From Streptomyces sp. TRM70350 (GTDB lineage Bacteria; Actinomycetota; Actinomycetes; Streptomycetales; Streptomycetaceae), in contig NZ_JAHUXH010000031.1 in assembly GCF_019219825.1 (NCBI RefSeq), positions 26,081-90,080 of the forward strand: 64,000 bases of DNA, in the 5' to 3' direction. Of this stretch, positions 35,352-43,047 are shown piece after piece. A model generated the notes under the pieces. It did not search any database, was not told the origin of the DNA, and saw nothing but the letters and a program-made list of their open reading frames with translations. The position numbers and the translations under genes were made by a program. The number at the start of each line of letters is the position of its first letter. Within the stretch, counting starts at the first letter, position 1.

Positions 35352-35750
35352 ATGAGCACGGCGAGCACGCGACTGCCCGAGGGGCGGTATGGCCGGTCCT
35401 CGGACGAGCGCGCCGACCGCACCCTCAAGGTCGTCGGGACGGTCCTCGGCGCGCTGCTCATCGCGGTGATCGGCTATTTCGCCCATCACTACATCGCCCA
35501 GAACAAGATCAGCGCCGAAGTGATCGGCTTCGATCTCTCGGACGATGCGGTGAAGGTGAAGCTGGCGGTCGACAAGGACGCGGGCGCCTCCGGCTACTGC
35601 ACGGTCCGCTCCCAGGCGGCCGACGGTGCCGAGGTCGGCCGGGCCGACTTCCGCTTCGACGGGGACGCCACCCGGATCACCGAGGTGGTCACGCTGCGCA
35701 CGACGGCGCCGGCCACCACGGCGGAGCTACTGGGCTGTCACGCCGACTGA
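35352..35750 (+). CDS. DUF4307-family one-TM protein
   Basis: 132 aa. A cytoplasmic N-terminus (MSTASTRLPEGRYGR) precedes one TM helix (VVGTVLGALLIAVIGYFAHH) and an extracytoplasmic beta-sandwich-like domain with two Cys (SGYCTVRSQ, ELLGCHAD) that could form a disulfide. Matches what I know as DUF4307, an actinobacterial family found between mca and greA; function unknown. GAGAGGA lies upstream of the ATG at 35352. Confidence 0.85.
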   Translation: MSTASTRLPEGRYGRSSDERADRTLKVVGTVLGALLIAVIGYFAHHYIAQNKISAEVIGFDLSDDAVKVKLAVDKDAGASGYCTVRSQAADGAEVGRADFRFDGDATRITEVVTLRTTAPATTAELLGCHAD

Positions 35751-35918
35751 CGTCACCCATTCTCCGTAGCCCCTGACCTGCATTGACGTGATTTTGGGCA
35801 CTAATGTCCTCCCCCTTCCGCCGCTGAATTGTTAGGCTCGTGGTTTCGCCCACTCGTGAAGGAACATTCTTCTGGGTAGGGCGATGCTTTGTATTCCCAG
35901 TACCGACGAGGAGCACCT

Positions 35919-36419
35919 GTGACCCAGACCAGCGAGAACGTCACCTGGCTGACCCAGGAGGCGTACAACAAGCTCAAGGACGAGCTTGAGTACCTTACTG
36001 GTCCTGCGCGCACGGAGATCGCCGCCAAGATCGCGGCCGCGCGCGAGGAGGGCGACCTGCGCGAGAACGGCGGGTACCACGCGGCCAAGGAGGAGCAGGG
36101 CAAGCAGGAGCTTCGCGTGCGCCAGCTGACCCAGCTCCTGGAGAACGCCAAGGTCGGCGAGGCGCCGGCATCGGCGGAGGGCGAGGTGGCGCCCGGCATG
36201 GTCGTGACGATCGCCTTCGACGGTGACGAGGACGACACGCTGACGTTCCTGCTCGCCTCGCGCGAGTACGCGAGCGCCGACATCGAGACCTACTCGCCGC
36301 AGTCCCCGCTGGGGACCGGCGTGATCGGACACAAGGTCGGCGAGGAGGCGGAGTACGAGCTGCCGAACGGCAAGAAGGCCTCGGTGAAGATCCTGAAGGC
36401 CGAGCCGTACAGCGGCTGA
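35919..36419 (+). CDS. greA: Transcription elongation factor GreA
   Basis: 166 aa from GTG 35919 with GAGGAG upstream. The N-terminal coiled coil carries the acidic loop that enters the RNA polymerase channel (EEGDLRENGGYHAAKEEQ), and the C-terminal FKBP-like domain ends SVKILKAEPYSG. It stimulates transcript cleavage by backtracked RNA polymerase. A strong bidirectional hairpin follows the gene. Confidence 0.95.
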   Translation: MTQTSENVTWLTQEAYNKLKDELEYLTGPARTEIAAKIAAAREEGDLRENGGYHAAKEEQGKQELRVRQLTQLLENAKVGEAPASAEGEVAPGMVVTIAFDGDEDDTLTFLLASREYASADIETYSPQSPLGTGVIGHKVGEEAEYELPNGKKASVKILKAEPYSG

Positions 36420-36478
36420 CCCCGCGGGCGCGGCGATGAGCCGCTGCGGCACCGACCTCGGCCCGCCCGTTGTCGACA

Positions 36479-36507
36479 GCCCCCGGCGTCCACGCGACGC
36501 CGGGGGC
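36479..36507. terminator. 12-bp bidirectional terminator after greA
   Basis: GCCCCCGGCGTC (36479-36490) pairs perfectly with 36496-36507 over a 5-nt loop (CACGC). It stands between greA and the convergent ABC permease gene. Confidence 0.88.
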
Positions 36508-36551
36508 TTCGCCATGCTCAGGTCACCACGCCGGGCACGGGCACGGGTGCC

Positions 36552-37397
36552 TCACGCCGTCGCCGAGCGGTACTTCCGCACCGCCAGGGTCCGGAATATG
36601 AGGATGATCAGCGCCGAGTAGATCAGTGATGCCCAGACGGGGTGCTCCATGGGCCAGGCCCCTGAGTTGGAGACCCCGGGGTTGCCGAAGAGCTCTCGGC
36701 AGGCCTGGACCGTGGCGCTGAACGGGTTCCACTCGGCGATGTGCCGCAGCCAGGGCGTCATCTGGCTGGAGTCCACGAACGCGTTCGACACGAAGGTGAC
36801 CGGGAAGAGCCAGACCAGCCCGCCGGACGTGGCCGCCTCGGGCGTCCGCACGGACAGCCCGATCAACGCGCCGATCCAGGTGAACGCGTACCCCATCAGA
36901 AGCAGCAGCCCGAACGCGCCGAGCACCTCGCCGACGTTGGTGTGGGTGCGCCAGCCGACCAGCAGGGCGACTATCGCGAGCACCAGCAGGGTGAGCGCCG
37001 TCTGCACCAGGTCGGCGAGGGTGCGCCCGGTCAGCACCGCCCCGCGGGCCATGGGCAGCGAGCGGAAACGGTCGACCAGCCCCTTGTGCATGTCCTCGGC
37101 GATGCCCGCGCCCGCGCCGGCCGTGGCGAAGGTCACGGTCTGGGCGAAGATGCCCGCCATCAGGAACTCGCGGTAGACGGCGGGGTCCGTGGTGCCGCCG
37201 ATGTTCATGGAGCCGCCGAACACATAACTGAACAGCACCACGAACATGATGGGCTGGAACAGCCCAAAAATGATCATCTCGGGGATCCGGGACATTCGGA
37301 TCAGGTTCCGCTTGGCGACGACCAGGGAGTCCCGGGCGGACTGGCCGAGTGGATGCGGGCGGGCGGCCCGGGGGGCGGTGTCGGTGACGGCACTCAC
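36552..37397 (-). CDS. ABC-2 type exporter permease (DrrB-like)
   Basis: 281 aa from GTG 37397, overlapping the ATPase stop (GTGA). Six TM helices in ABC-2 arrangement. Typical motifs are the N-terminal RNLIRMSRIPEMIIFGLFQP, the extracytoplasmic loop YVFGGSMNIGG and DRFRSLPMARGAVLTGR. Resembles DrrB-type drug exporters and forms a transporter with the ATPase upstream. Substrate unknown. Confidence 0.9.
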   Translation of the reverse strand: MSAVTDTAPRAARPHPLGQSARDSLVVAKRNLIRMSRIPEMIIFGLFQPIMFVVLFSYVFGGSMNIGGTTDPAVYREFLMAGIFAQTVTFATAGAGAGIAEDMHKGLVDRFRSLPMARGAVLTGRTLADLVQTALTLLVLAIVALLVGWRTHTNVGEVLGAFGLLLLMGYAFTWIGALIGLSVRTPEAATSGGLVWLFPVTFVSNAFVDSSQMTPWLRHIAEWNPFSATVQACRELFGNPGVSNSGAWPMEHPVWASLIYSALIILIFRTLAVRKYRSATA

Positions 37398-38410
37398 TTG
37401 GCGGTCTCCTTCTTGCGCTTGCGGCCTCTGGCGTCGGCGAGCGTGCCGCTCTCGTCCTGCTCGTCCTTGGCCTCGGCCGCATGTCCCGTGAGGGACAGGA
37501 ACACGTCGTCGAGGGTCGGGCGGCGCAGGCCGATGTCGTCTATCTCGATGCCTCGGGTGTCCAGCTCGCGGATCACCTCGGCGAGGAGCTTGGCGCCGCC
37601 GGTGACGGGCACGGTGAGCTTGCGGGTGTGCTCCTCGACGGTGGTGTCGCCCTTGCCGAAGCCGGCCAGCACCTCGGCGGCGGTCGTCATGTGCTCGCGC
37701 TCGTGCACCACGACCTCGACGCGCTCGCCGCCGGTGCGGGCCTTGAGCTGGTCGGAGGTGCCGCGGGCGATCACCCGGCCGTGGTCGACCACCGCGATGT
37801 CGTGCGCGAGGTGGTCGGCCTCTTCCAGATACTGCGTGGTGAGCAGCAGCGTCGTACCGCTGGAGACGAGCTGCTTGATGACGTCCCACAGTTGCTGGCG
37901 GTTGCGCGGGTCGAGGCCGGTCGTCGGCTCGTCCATGAACATCACGGGCGGTGAGACCACCAGCGCCGCGGCCAGGTCGAGCCGGCGGCGCATGCCTCCG
38001 GAGTAGGTCTTGGCGGGCCGGTCTGCGGCGTCCGCGAGGTTGAACTGGTCGAGCAGCTCGCCCGCGCGGGCCTTCGCGGCCTTCGCGCTCATCTGGTAGA
38101 GCCGGCCGACCATCTGAAGGTTTTCCCGGCCGGTGAGGTATTCGTCGACTGCGGCGAACTGGCCGGACAGGCCGATGGAGCGCCGCACCCGGTCCGGATG
38201 TTCGGCTACGTCGATGCCCGCGACGACGGCGCGGCCGCTGTCGGGGCGCAACAGGGTCGTCAGACAGCGGACCGTCGTCGTCTTGCCCGCGCCGTTCGGC
38301 CCGAGCAGGCCGAGGACCGTGCCCTCGGGGACATCGAGGTCGACGCCGTCCAGCGCCCTTACGTCACCGAAGGTCTTGACCAGGCCTTCGGCATAGATGG
38401 CGCCTGGCAT
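37394..38410 (-). CDS. ABC exporter ATPase (DrrA-like)
   Basis: 338 aa from ATG 38410 (GGAG 7 nt upstream); a GTG 12 nt earlier is possible. Complete NBD: Walker A GLLGPNGAGKTTTVRCL, Q-loop, signature YSGGMRRRLDLAAAL, Walker B VMFMDEPTTGLD, H-loop LLLTTQYLEEADHLA. The extended C-terminal domain is typical of the DrrA daunorubicin-resistance subgroup. Its promoter is overlapped by a perfect palindrome, so a ligand-responsive repressor is expected; no regulator gene adjoins it apart from the MarR gene 1.6 kb away. Confidence 0.93.
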   Translation of the reverse strand: MPGAIYAEGLVKTFGDVRALDGVDLDVPEGTVLGLLGPNGAGKTTTVRCLTTLLRPDSGRAVVAGIDVAEHPDRVRRSIGLSGQFAAVDEYLTGRENLQMVGRLYQMSAKAAKARAGELLDQFNLADAADRPAKTYSGGMRRRLDLAAALVVSPPVMFMDEPTTGLDPRNRQQLWDVIKQLVSSGTTLLLTTQYLEEADHLAHDIAVVDHGRVIARGTSDQLKARTGGERVEVVVHEREHMTTAAEVLAGFGKGDTTVEEHTRKLTVPVTGGAKLLAEVIRELDTRGIEIDDIGLRRPTLDDVFLSLTGHAAEAKDEQDESGTLADARGRKRKKETAK

Positions 38411-38494
38411 ATGAGTCTCCACGTCGTCGGGGATGCTTCCAAAAGATCAGGTTTACGGGATGTGTTCCGCCTGATGGATGGTGCCACGAGACAC

Positions 38495-38523
38495 ACCATA
38501 ACGCGATGTATCGCGTCTCTCAA
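38495..38523 (-). promoter_or_regulatory. Promoter with operator in its spacer (drrAB-like operon)
   Basis: On the minus strand, TTGAGA (38523-38518) and TATGGT (38500-38495) are spaced by exactly 17 bp. That spacer is a perfect palindrome, ACGCGAT-GT-ATCGCGT (38501-38516), plus one base. GAGAC/GTCTC (38488-38492 / 38515-38519) extends the symmetry. This is a textbook repressor-occluded promoter. Confidence 0.75.
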
Positions 38524-38616
38524 CGGGTTTACCAGAACGAGCGACGAAGGGTTCGCGATCTTGACCTGACCTGAGCCTGACCCCGGCCTTTGCCGGTCGT
38601 ATGCCGCCCCGGCGGC

Positions 38617-39846
38617 TCAGTCGATGACGGTGTACCCCGCCTTGCGCAGGGCCTCGCCGACCTCGACGCAGTGCGCCGGGCCCTTCGTCTCCAGGTGCAG
38701 CTCGACCTCCGCCTCCGTGAGCCCGAGCCGTGGGTCGGTCCGCACATGGCTCACGTCGAGGACGTTAGCGTCCACCACTGACAACACCCCCAGCAGCGTC
38801 GCGAGCGCACCCGGCCGGTCCGTCAGCCGCAGCCGTACGGCCAGGTAGCGGCCCTGCGCCGCCATGCCGTGCCGCAGCACGCGCTGCATCAGCACCGGAT
38901 CCACGTTGCCGCCGGACAGCACCGCCACGACCGGACCCTCGAAGGCCCCCGGATCGCTCAGCAGCGCCGCCACCGGACTCGCCCCGGCCGGCTCCACGAC
39001 CAGCTTCGCCCGCTCCAGGCAGAGCAGCAGCGCGGTGGACAGCTCATCCTCGCTGACCGTACGGACCTCGTCCACCAGGTTTTCGATGATCGCGAACGGC
39101 ACGTCGCCGGGCCGCCCGACCTTGATCCCGTCGGCCATCGTCGCCGGGTTCTCGATCGACACCGGTCGGCCCGCCGCCAGCGACGGCGGGTACGCCGCCG
39201 AGCCCGCCGCCTGCACGCCGACGATCCGCACATCGGGCCGCAGCGCCTTCACCGCGATCGCGATACCGGCCGCGAGTCCGCCGCCGCCGATGCCGACGAC
39301 GATCGTGCGCACCTCCGGGCACTGCTCCAGGATCTCCAGGCCGACGGTGCCCTGACCGGCGATGATGTCCGGGTGGTCGAAGGGGTGGATGAACACGGCG
39401 CCGGTCTCGGCGGCGTACTGCTGCGCGGCGGCCAGGGTCTCGTCGACCACCTGCCCGTGCAGGCGCACCTCGGCGCCGTAGTCACGCGTCGCACTGATCT
39501 TCGGCAGTGGAGCGCCCTTCGGCATGAACACGGTGGAGTGGACGCCGAGCAGTGAGGACGCCAGGGCGACGCCCTGCGCGTGGTTCCCGGCGCTCGCGGC
39601 GACGACGCCGGCCGCGCGCTCCTCCGGCAGCAGCCCGGCGATCCGGACGTAGGCGCCGCGCAGCTTGAAGGAGCCGGTCCGCTGGAGGTTCTCGCACTTG
39701 AGGTGGACCGGGGCACCCACCAGCTGGGTCAGATACCTGCTGCCTTCCATCGCGGTGACACGTGCGACCCCGGTGAGCATCTTCTGCGCGCCGCGTACAT
39801 CGTCGAGGGTGACCGGAGGCAAGGGGTCGGCCTTGCGGTAGTTCAT
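38617..39846 (-). CDS. ilvA: Threonine ammonia-lyase (threonine dehydratase)
   Basis: 409 aa. Fold-II PLP enzyme converting threonine to 2-oxobutyrate + NH3 via an enamine, the entry to isoleucine. The PLP lysine is Lys61 in GSFKLRGAYV, the phosphate-binding glycine loop is VGIGGGGLAAGIAIA, and the N-terminal block SRYLTQLVGAPVHLKCENLQ is diagnostic. A C-terminal ACT domain (about 330-409, RLTDRPGALATLLGVLSVVD) suggests amino-acid allostery, as in the single-ACT catabolic/biosynthetic bacterial type. Divergent from the MarR gene. Confidence 0.93.
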   Translation of the reverse strand: MNYRKADPLPPVTLDDVRGAQKMLTGVARVTAMEGSRYLTQLVGAPVHLKCENLQRTGSFKLRGAYVRIAGLLPEERAAGVVAASAGNHAQGVALASSLLGVHSTVFMPKGAPLPKISATRDYGAEVRLHGQVVDETLAAAQQYAAETGAVFIHPFDHPDIIAGQGTVGLEILEQCPEVRTIVVGIGGGGLAAGIAIAVKALRPDVRIVGVQAAGSAAYPPSLAAGRPVSIENPATMADGIKVGRPGDVPFAIIENLVDEVRTVSEDELSTALLLCLERAKLVVEPAGASPVAALLSDPGAFEGPVVAVLSGGNVDPVLMQRVLRHGMAAQGRYLAVRLRLTDRPGALATLLGVLSVVDANVLDVSHVRTDPRLGLTEAEVELHLETKGPAHCVEVGEALRKAGYTVID

Positions 39847-39989
39847 GACTCAAGTCTCGCAGTTCACACGCCGCGACAGCCGCTGTGACCAACGTCCGAG
39901 ACGGGTTTGCGCAGCGCCGGTACGCCCTGCCGCCCATCCGCGTACCCTGTCCCCCAACCCAGCACCCAGCATGAAGTGAGCCCCCGGCC

Positions 39990-40514
39990 ATGCCCACAAC
40001 ACCTGAAATGTCGATGGACATGACGACCGTCGGTGACCCCGGCCTTCTCGACGCGCTGCAGCACGAGGTGGCGGTGTTCGCCCGGCGTGCCGAACAGACC
40101 CGGCTCGGCGGGGTCGGGCAGGTGCGCAACTCCATGGACCGCGCCGCGTACCTGCTGCTCAACCGGCTCGACAAGGAGGGGCCGATGGGCGTCAAGGCGC
40201 TCGCCGCGAGCATGGGCATCGACTCCTCGACGGTCACCCGGCAGGTGGCTCCGCTCGTCGACACGGGCCTGGTCAAGCGGACCTCGCATCCCGAGGACGG
40301 GCGGGCCGTGGTGCTGCAGCTGTCCCCGCGCGGGTCGGCGCGGCTGGAGGAAGTGCGCTCGTCGAGGCGTCAGTTGATGGCCGAGCTGACACACGACTGG
40401 GCGCCGGAGGAGCGCGAGGCGTTCTGCACGCTCCTCACCCGCTTCAATCACGCTCTCTCGGCCCGGATGGCGGCCCAGGGGATGCCGGGGGCGGAAGCGC
40501 CGTCGGGTTCTTGA
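39990..40514 (+). CDS. MarR-family transcriptional regulator
   Basis: 174 aa from ATG 39990 (ATG 40011 also possible; no strong ribosome site). Winged-helix core about residues 45-125: GVKALAASMGIDSSTVTRQV recognition helix region and the wing SHPEDGRAVVLQLSPRG. Flanking helices form the dimer. Divergent from ilvA; it could regulate ilvA or the exporter further along. Ligand unknown. Confidence 0.9.
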   Translation: MPTTPEMSMDMTTVGDPGLLDALQHEVAVFARRAEQTRLGGVGQVRNSMDRAAYLLLNRLDKEGPMGVKALAASMGIDSSTVTRQVAPLVDTGLVKRTSHPEDGRAVVLQLSPRGSARLEEVRSSRRQLMAELTHDWAPEEREAFCTLLTRFNHALSARMAAQGMPGAEAPSGS

Positions 40515-40522
40515 GAGGCGTT

Positions 40523-40567
40523 GGCTCACTGAGGGCTGTGGCTTACTGAGGGCTGTGGCTCACTGAG
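40523..40567. repeat. 17-bp tandem repeat (GGCTCACTGAGGGCTGT)
   Basis: Two full units (40523-40539, 40540-40556, one mismatch) plus an 11-bp partial unit, straight after the MarR gene. The 384-bp gap 40515-40898 holds this, a second repeat at 40659-40688, and no convincing gene. Confidence 0.85.
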
Positions 40568-40658
40568 ACGGGGGGTGCCGCGCGTCAGGGCGTGTACGCG
40601 CGCGTGGTGCCCGGGCCGGGGCGGGTGCCCTACCAGGTGGCGTGTTTCTCTGCGTGAC

Positions 40659-40688
40659 CTCTGAACGCGTGCCCTCTGAACGCGTGCC
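40659..40688. repeat. 15-bp tandem repeat (CTCTGAACGCGTGCC x2)
   Basis: Two perfect copies, followed by looser GCGTGCCCC-containing variants to about 40715. Intergenic, upstream of the sigma-like gene. Confidence 0.85.
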
Positions 40689-40898
40689 CCTGTGACGAAT
40701 GCGTGCCCCTGACGGCGCGCCCCGGAATACGTGCCCTGCAATCGGGCATCCCCACCATGCGCGGCTCTTGACCGAAAGGGCGCGCCTGCCCTCATATGAG
40801 ACCGGGTCCTCGTACGCGGGTTCGCAGCCGGTACGCCGGATGCGCCCGGTGCGTCGACGGGATCCGCTTCGTCAGGTCGGCCTCAGGCGGGAGGCGCG

Positions 40899-41402
40899 GT
40901 GCGAGAACGGCAAGCGGCCCAACGTGCCCGCCGGGGCCGGGAGTTCGAGGCGTTCGTCGCCGGGGCGGCGGGGCGGCTGCTGCACACGGCCACGCTGCTC
41001 ACCGCCGAGGCCCCGAACGCCAACCCGCGCGCGCGGCGCCTGCTGACGCTGGCCCTGGCCCACACGTACGCCTCCTGGGACCGGCTGCGCGGCGAGGACC
41101 CGTACGTCCGCACGCGCGCGTACCTCGCCGTCCGCTTCGCGCACCGCGCCTGGCACCAGTACGGCACACTCGGCCGGGCCCGCCCGCACCGCGGCAGCAC
41201 GCTCGCGCACCTCGCCCCGCAGGAGCGTCTGGTCCTGGTGCTCAGGCTGTACGAGGGGGTCGCCGAGGAGCAGACGGCGGCGCTGCTCGGACTGCCCGCG
41301 GAACGCGTCCGCGCGATCTGCGACCGCGCCACGGCGACCCTGTTGCACCCGCCCCGGCCGCCCGCACCGGCGGTGACGGGCGCGAAGGTGGCGGCGTCAT
41401 GA
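40899..41402 (+). CDS. Degenerate ECF-like sigma factor / sigma-region-4 protein
   Basis: 167 aa from GTG 40899 with GGGAGGC upstream. The C-terminal 60 residues match sigma region 4 (STLAHLAPQERLVLVLRLYE, then AALLGLPAERVRAICDRA). The N-terminal part resembles region 2 only loosely (REFEAFVAGAAGRLLHTATL) and lacks a clear -10 recognition helix. It may be a divergent ECF/SigE-type factor or a DNA-binding derivative. Followed after 13 nt by a small membrane protein, a layout like sigma/anti-sigma pairs. Confidence 0.72.
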   Translation: MRERQAAQRARRGREFEAFVAGAAGRLLHTATLLTAEAPNANPRARRLLTLALAHTYASWDRLRGEDPYVRTRAYLAVRFAHRAWHQYGTLGRARPHRGSTLAHLAPQERLVLVLRLYEGVAEEQTAALLGLPAERVRAICDRATATLLHPPRPPAPAVTGAKVAAS

Positions 41403-41415
41403 TCGGGGGGTCGCG

Positions 41416-41664
41416 GTGAGCCGGGTCGACCGGGAGGCCGCCGCACGGCGGATCATGGAGCAGACGCCACCACGGGTGCCGCCGGACCTCTGTGCCGACG
41501 CCGTACGCCTCGGCGACCGTCTGCTGCGGCGCCGGGCCCTCGCTCTGCGTCTGGGCTGGCTGCTGCTGTGCGCGGCGGCCGTGGCGTTCACCGTCTGGGC
41601 GCTGACCGTGCGGCCGTGGGTGGAGCCGCCGTCGCAGACGACTCCACCGCTCAGCGGCTGGTAG
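41416..41664 (+). CDS. Small one-TM protein paired with the sigma-like gene
   Basis: 82 aa from GTG 41416. A cytoplasmic helical N-terminus (REAAARRIMEQTPPRVPPDL, CADAVRLGDRLLRRRALA) precedes one TM helix (LGWLLLCAAAVAFTVWALTV) and a short outer tail. The layout suits a minimal anti-sigma anchor, but no ZAS His-Cys motif is visible (one Cys, in DLCAD). Ends 7 nt before the convergent metB stop. Confidence 0.72.
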   Translation: MSRVDREAAARRIMEQTPPRVPPDLCADAVRLGDRLLRRRALALRLGWLLLCAAAVAFTVWALTVRPWVEPPSQTTPPLSGW

Positions 41665-41671
41665 CCGCGGG

Positions 41672-42826
41672 CTAGCCGAGCGCCTGCTGGAGGTCCTCCA
41701 ACAGGTCGTCGGCGTTCTCGATGCCCACGGACAGGCGCACCAGGTCGCCGGGGACCTCCAGGGCCGAGCCGGCCGCGGAGGCGTGCGTCATCCGGCCCGG
41801 GTGCTCGATCAGCGACTCGACGCCGCCCAGCGACTCGCCCAGGGTGAACACCCGGGCGCGGTTGCAGACCTCGACGGCCGCCTCCTCGCCGCCCGCGACC
41901 TGGAAGGAGACCATGCCGCCGAACGCGCGCATCTGCTTGGCGGCGACCTCGTGGCCGGGGTGGTCCGGCAGCCCCGGGTACAGCACACGCGTCACGCGCG
42001 CGTGCCGGGTGAGCATGTCGGCGATCTTGACGGCGTTCTCGCTGTGCCGGTCCATGCGCACGGAGAGGGTCTTGGTGCCCCGCAGCACCAGCCAGGAGTC
42101 GAAGGGCCCGGCGACCGCGCCCATGGCGTTCTGGTGGAAGGCCAGCTCCTCGCCGAGTTCCGCGTCGCCGACGATCAGCGCGCCGCCGACGACGTCCGAG
42201 TGGCCGCCCATGTACTTGGTCAGGGAGTGCACCACGACGTCCGCGCCGAGCGACAGGGGCTGCTGGAGGTACGGCGTGGCGAAGGTGTTGTCGACGACGA
42301 GCCGGGCTCCGGCGTCCCGGGCGACCTGGGCGACGGCGGCGATGTCGGTGATGCCGAGCAGCGGGTTGGAGGGGGTCTCCACCCACACGACCTTGGTCTT
42401 CGGGGTGATGACTGCCCGTACGGCCGCGGGGTCGCCGGTGTCGGCGACCGACCATTCCACGCCCCACCGGGCCACGACCTTCGCGAACAGCCGGAACGTG
42501 CCGCCGTACGCGTCGTTGGGGATGACCACGTGGTCGCCGGGGCTGAGCAGCGTACGCAACAGGCAGTCCTCGGCCGCCAGTCCGGACGCGAACGCGAGGC
42601 CGCGGCGGCCGCCTTCCAGGGCGGCGAGGTTCTCCTCCAGGGCGGTCCTGGTCGGGTTGGCGCTGCGGCTGTACTCGTAGCCGCCGCGCAGACCGCCTAC
42701 CCCGTCCTGCTTGTAGGTGGACACCTGGTAGATCGGCGGGACGACCGCGCCGGTGAGGGGGTCGGCCGTGTTGCCCGCGTGGATGGCGAGCGTCTCGAAG
42801 TGCTGACTGATGTGCCTGTCGCTCAT
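41672..42826 (-). CDS. metB: Cystathionine gamma-synthase
   Basis: 384 aa from ATG 42826. Cys/Met-metabolism PLP enzyme joining an activated homoserine and cysteine to give cystathionine. Landmarks: NPTRTALEENLAALEGGRRG, SGLAAEDCLLRTLLSPGDHV, YGGTFRLF, and the PLP lysine in VVVHSLTKYMGGHSDVVGG. The C-terminal SLGGVESLIEHPGRMTHAS separates the gamma-synthase/lyase group from other members; gamma-lyase activity cannot be excluded. Monocistronic. Confidence 0.92.
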   Translation of the reverse strand: MSDRHISQHFETLAIHAGNTADPLTGAVVPPIYQVSTYKQDGVGGLRGGYEYSRSANPTRTALEENLAALEGGRRGLAFASGLAAEDCLLRTLLSPGDHVVIPNDAYGGTFRLFAKVVARWGVEWSVADTGDPAAVRAVITPKTKVVWVETPSNPLLGITDIAAVAQVARDAGARLVVDNTFATPYLQQPLSLGADVVVHSLTKYMGGHSDVVGGALIVGDAELGEELAFHQNAMGAVAGPFDSWLVLRGTKTLSVRMDRHSENAVKIADMLTRHARVTRVLYPGLPDHPGHEVAAKQMRAFGGMVSFQVAGGEEAAVEVCNRARVFTLGESLGGVESLIEHPGRMTHASAAGSALEVPGDLVRLSVGIENADDLLEDLQQALG

Positions 42827-42964
42827 GGGAACCGAGCGTAAGCGCTCCGCTGGGTGTGCCGCAGGGCCCGGCGGGGTATTTCCGGAGTCGGCGGGTCGTT
42901 CGTCGCTGGTCACCCGCTTCCTCGCACCCCCGCGAGGCGGGCACGCACCGCACCTCCGTCGCGG

Positions 42965-42994
42965 TTGCCCACAGGCCCGGCGAAGTTGTCCACA
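42965..42994 (+). promoter_or_regulatory. Pair of DnaA-box-like 9-mers
   Basis: TTGTCCACA (42986-42994) equals the Streptomyces DnaA-box consensus, and TTGCCCACA (42965-42973) differs by one base. They repeat with a 21-bp period, both inside a duplicated CCACAGGCCCGGC context. They sit between divergent metB and the 43048 gene. Confidence 0.5.
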
Positions 42995-43047
42995 GGCCCG
43001 GCTGAGGGAGTTGGCCAATTGTCGGCGGCGTCTGGTTCGCTTGAGGC

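Noticed and set aside
38617..40514. Inverted ACAG/CTGT element near 39875 as an ilvA-marR operator
   Set aside because: Only 4-bp arms; too common by chance to report as a site.
40526..40795. Minus-strand 89-codon frame through the 40.5-40.8 kb gap
   Set aside because: Arg/His-rich with repeats from tandem DNA; no ribosome site; composition not gene-like.
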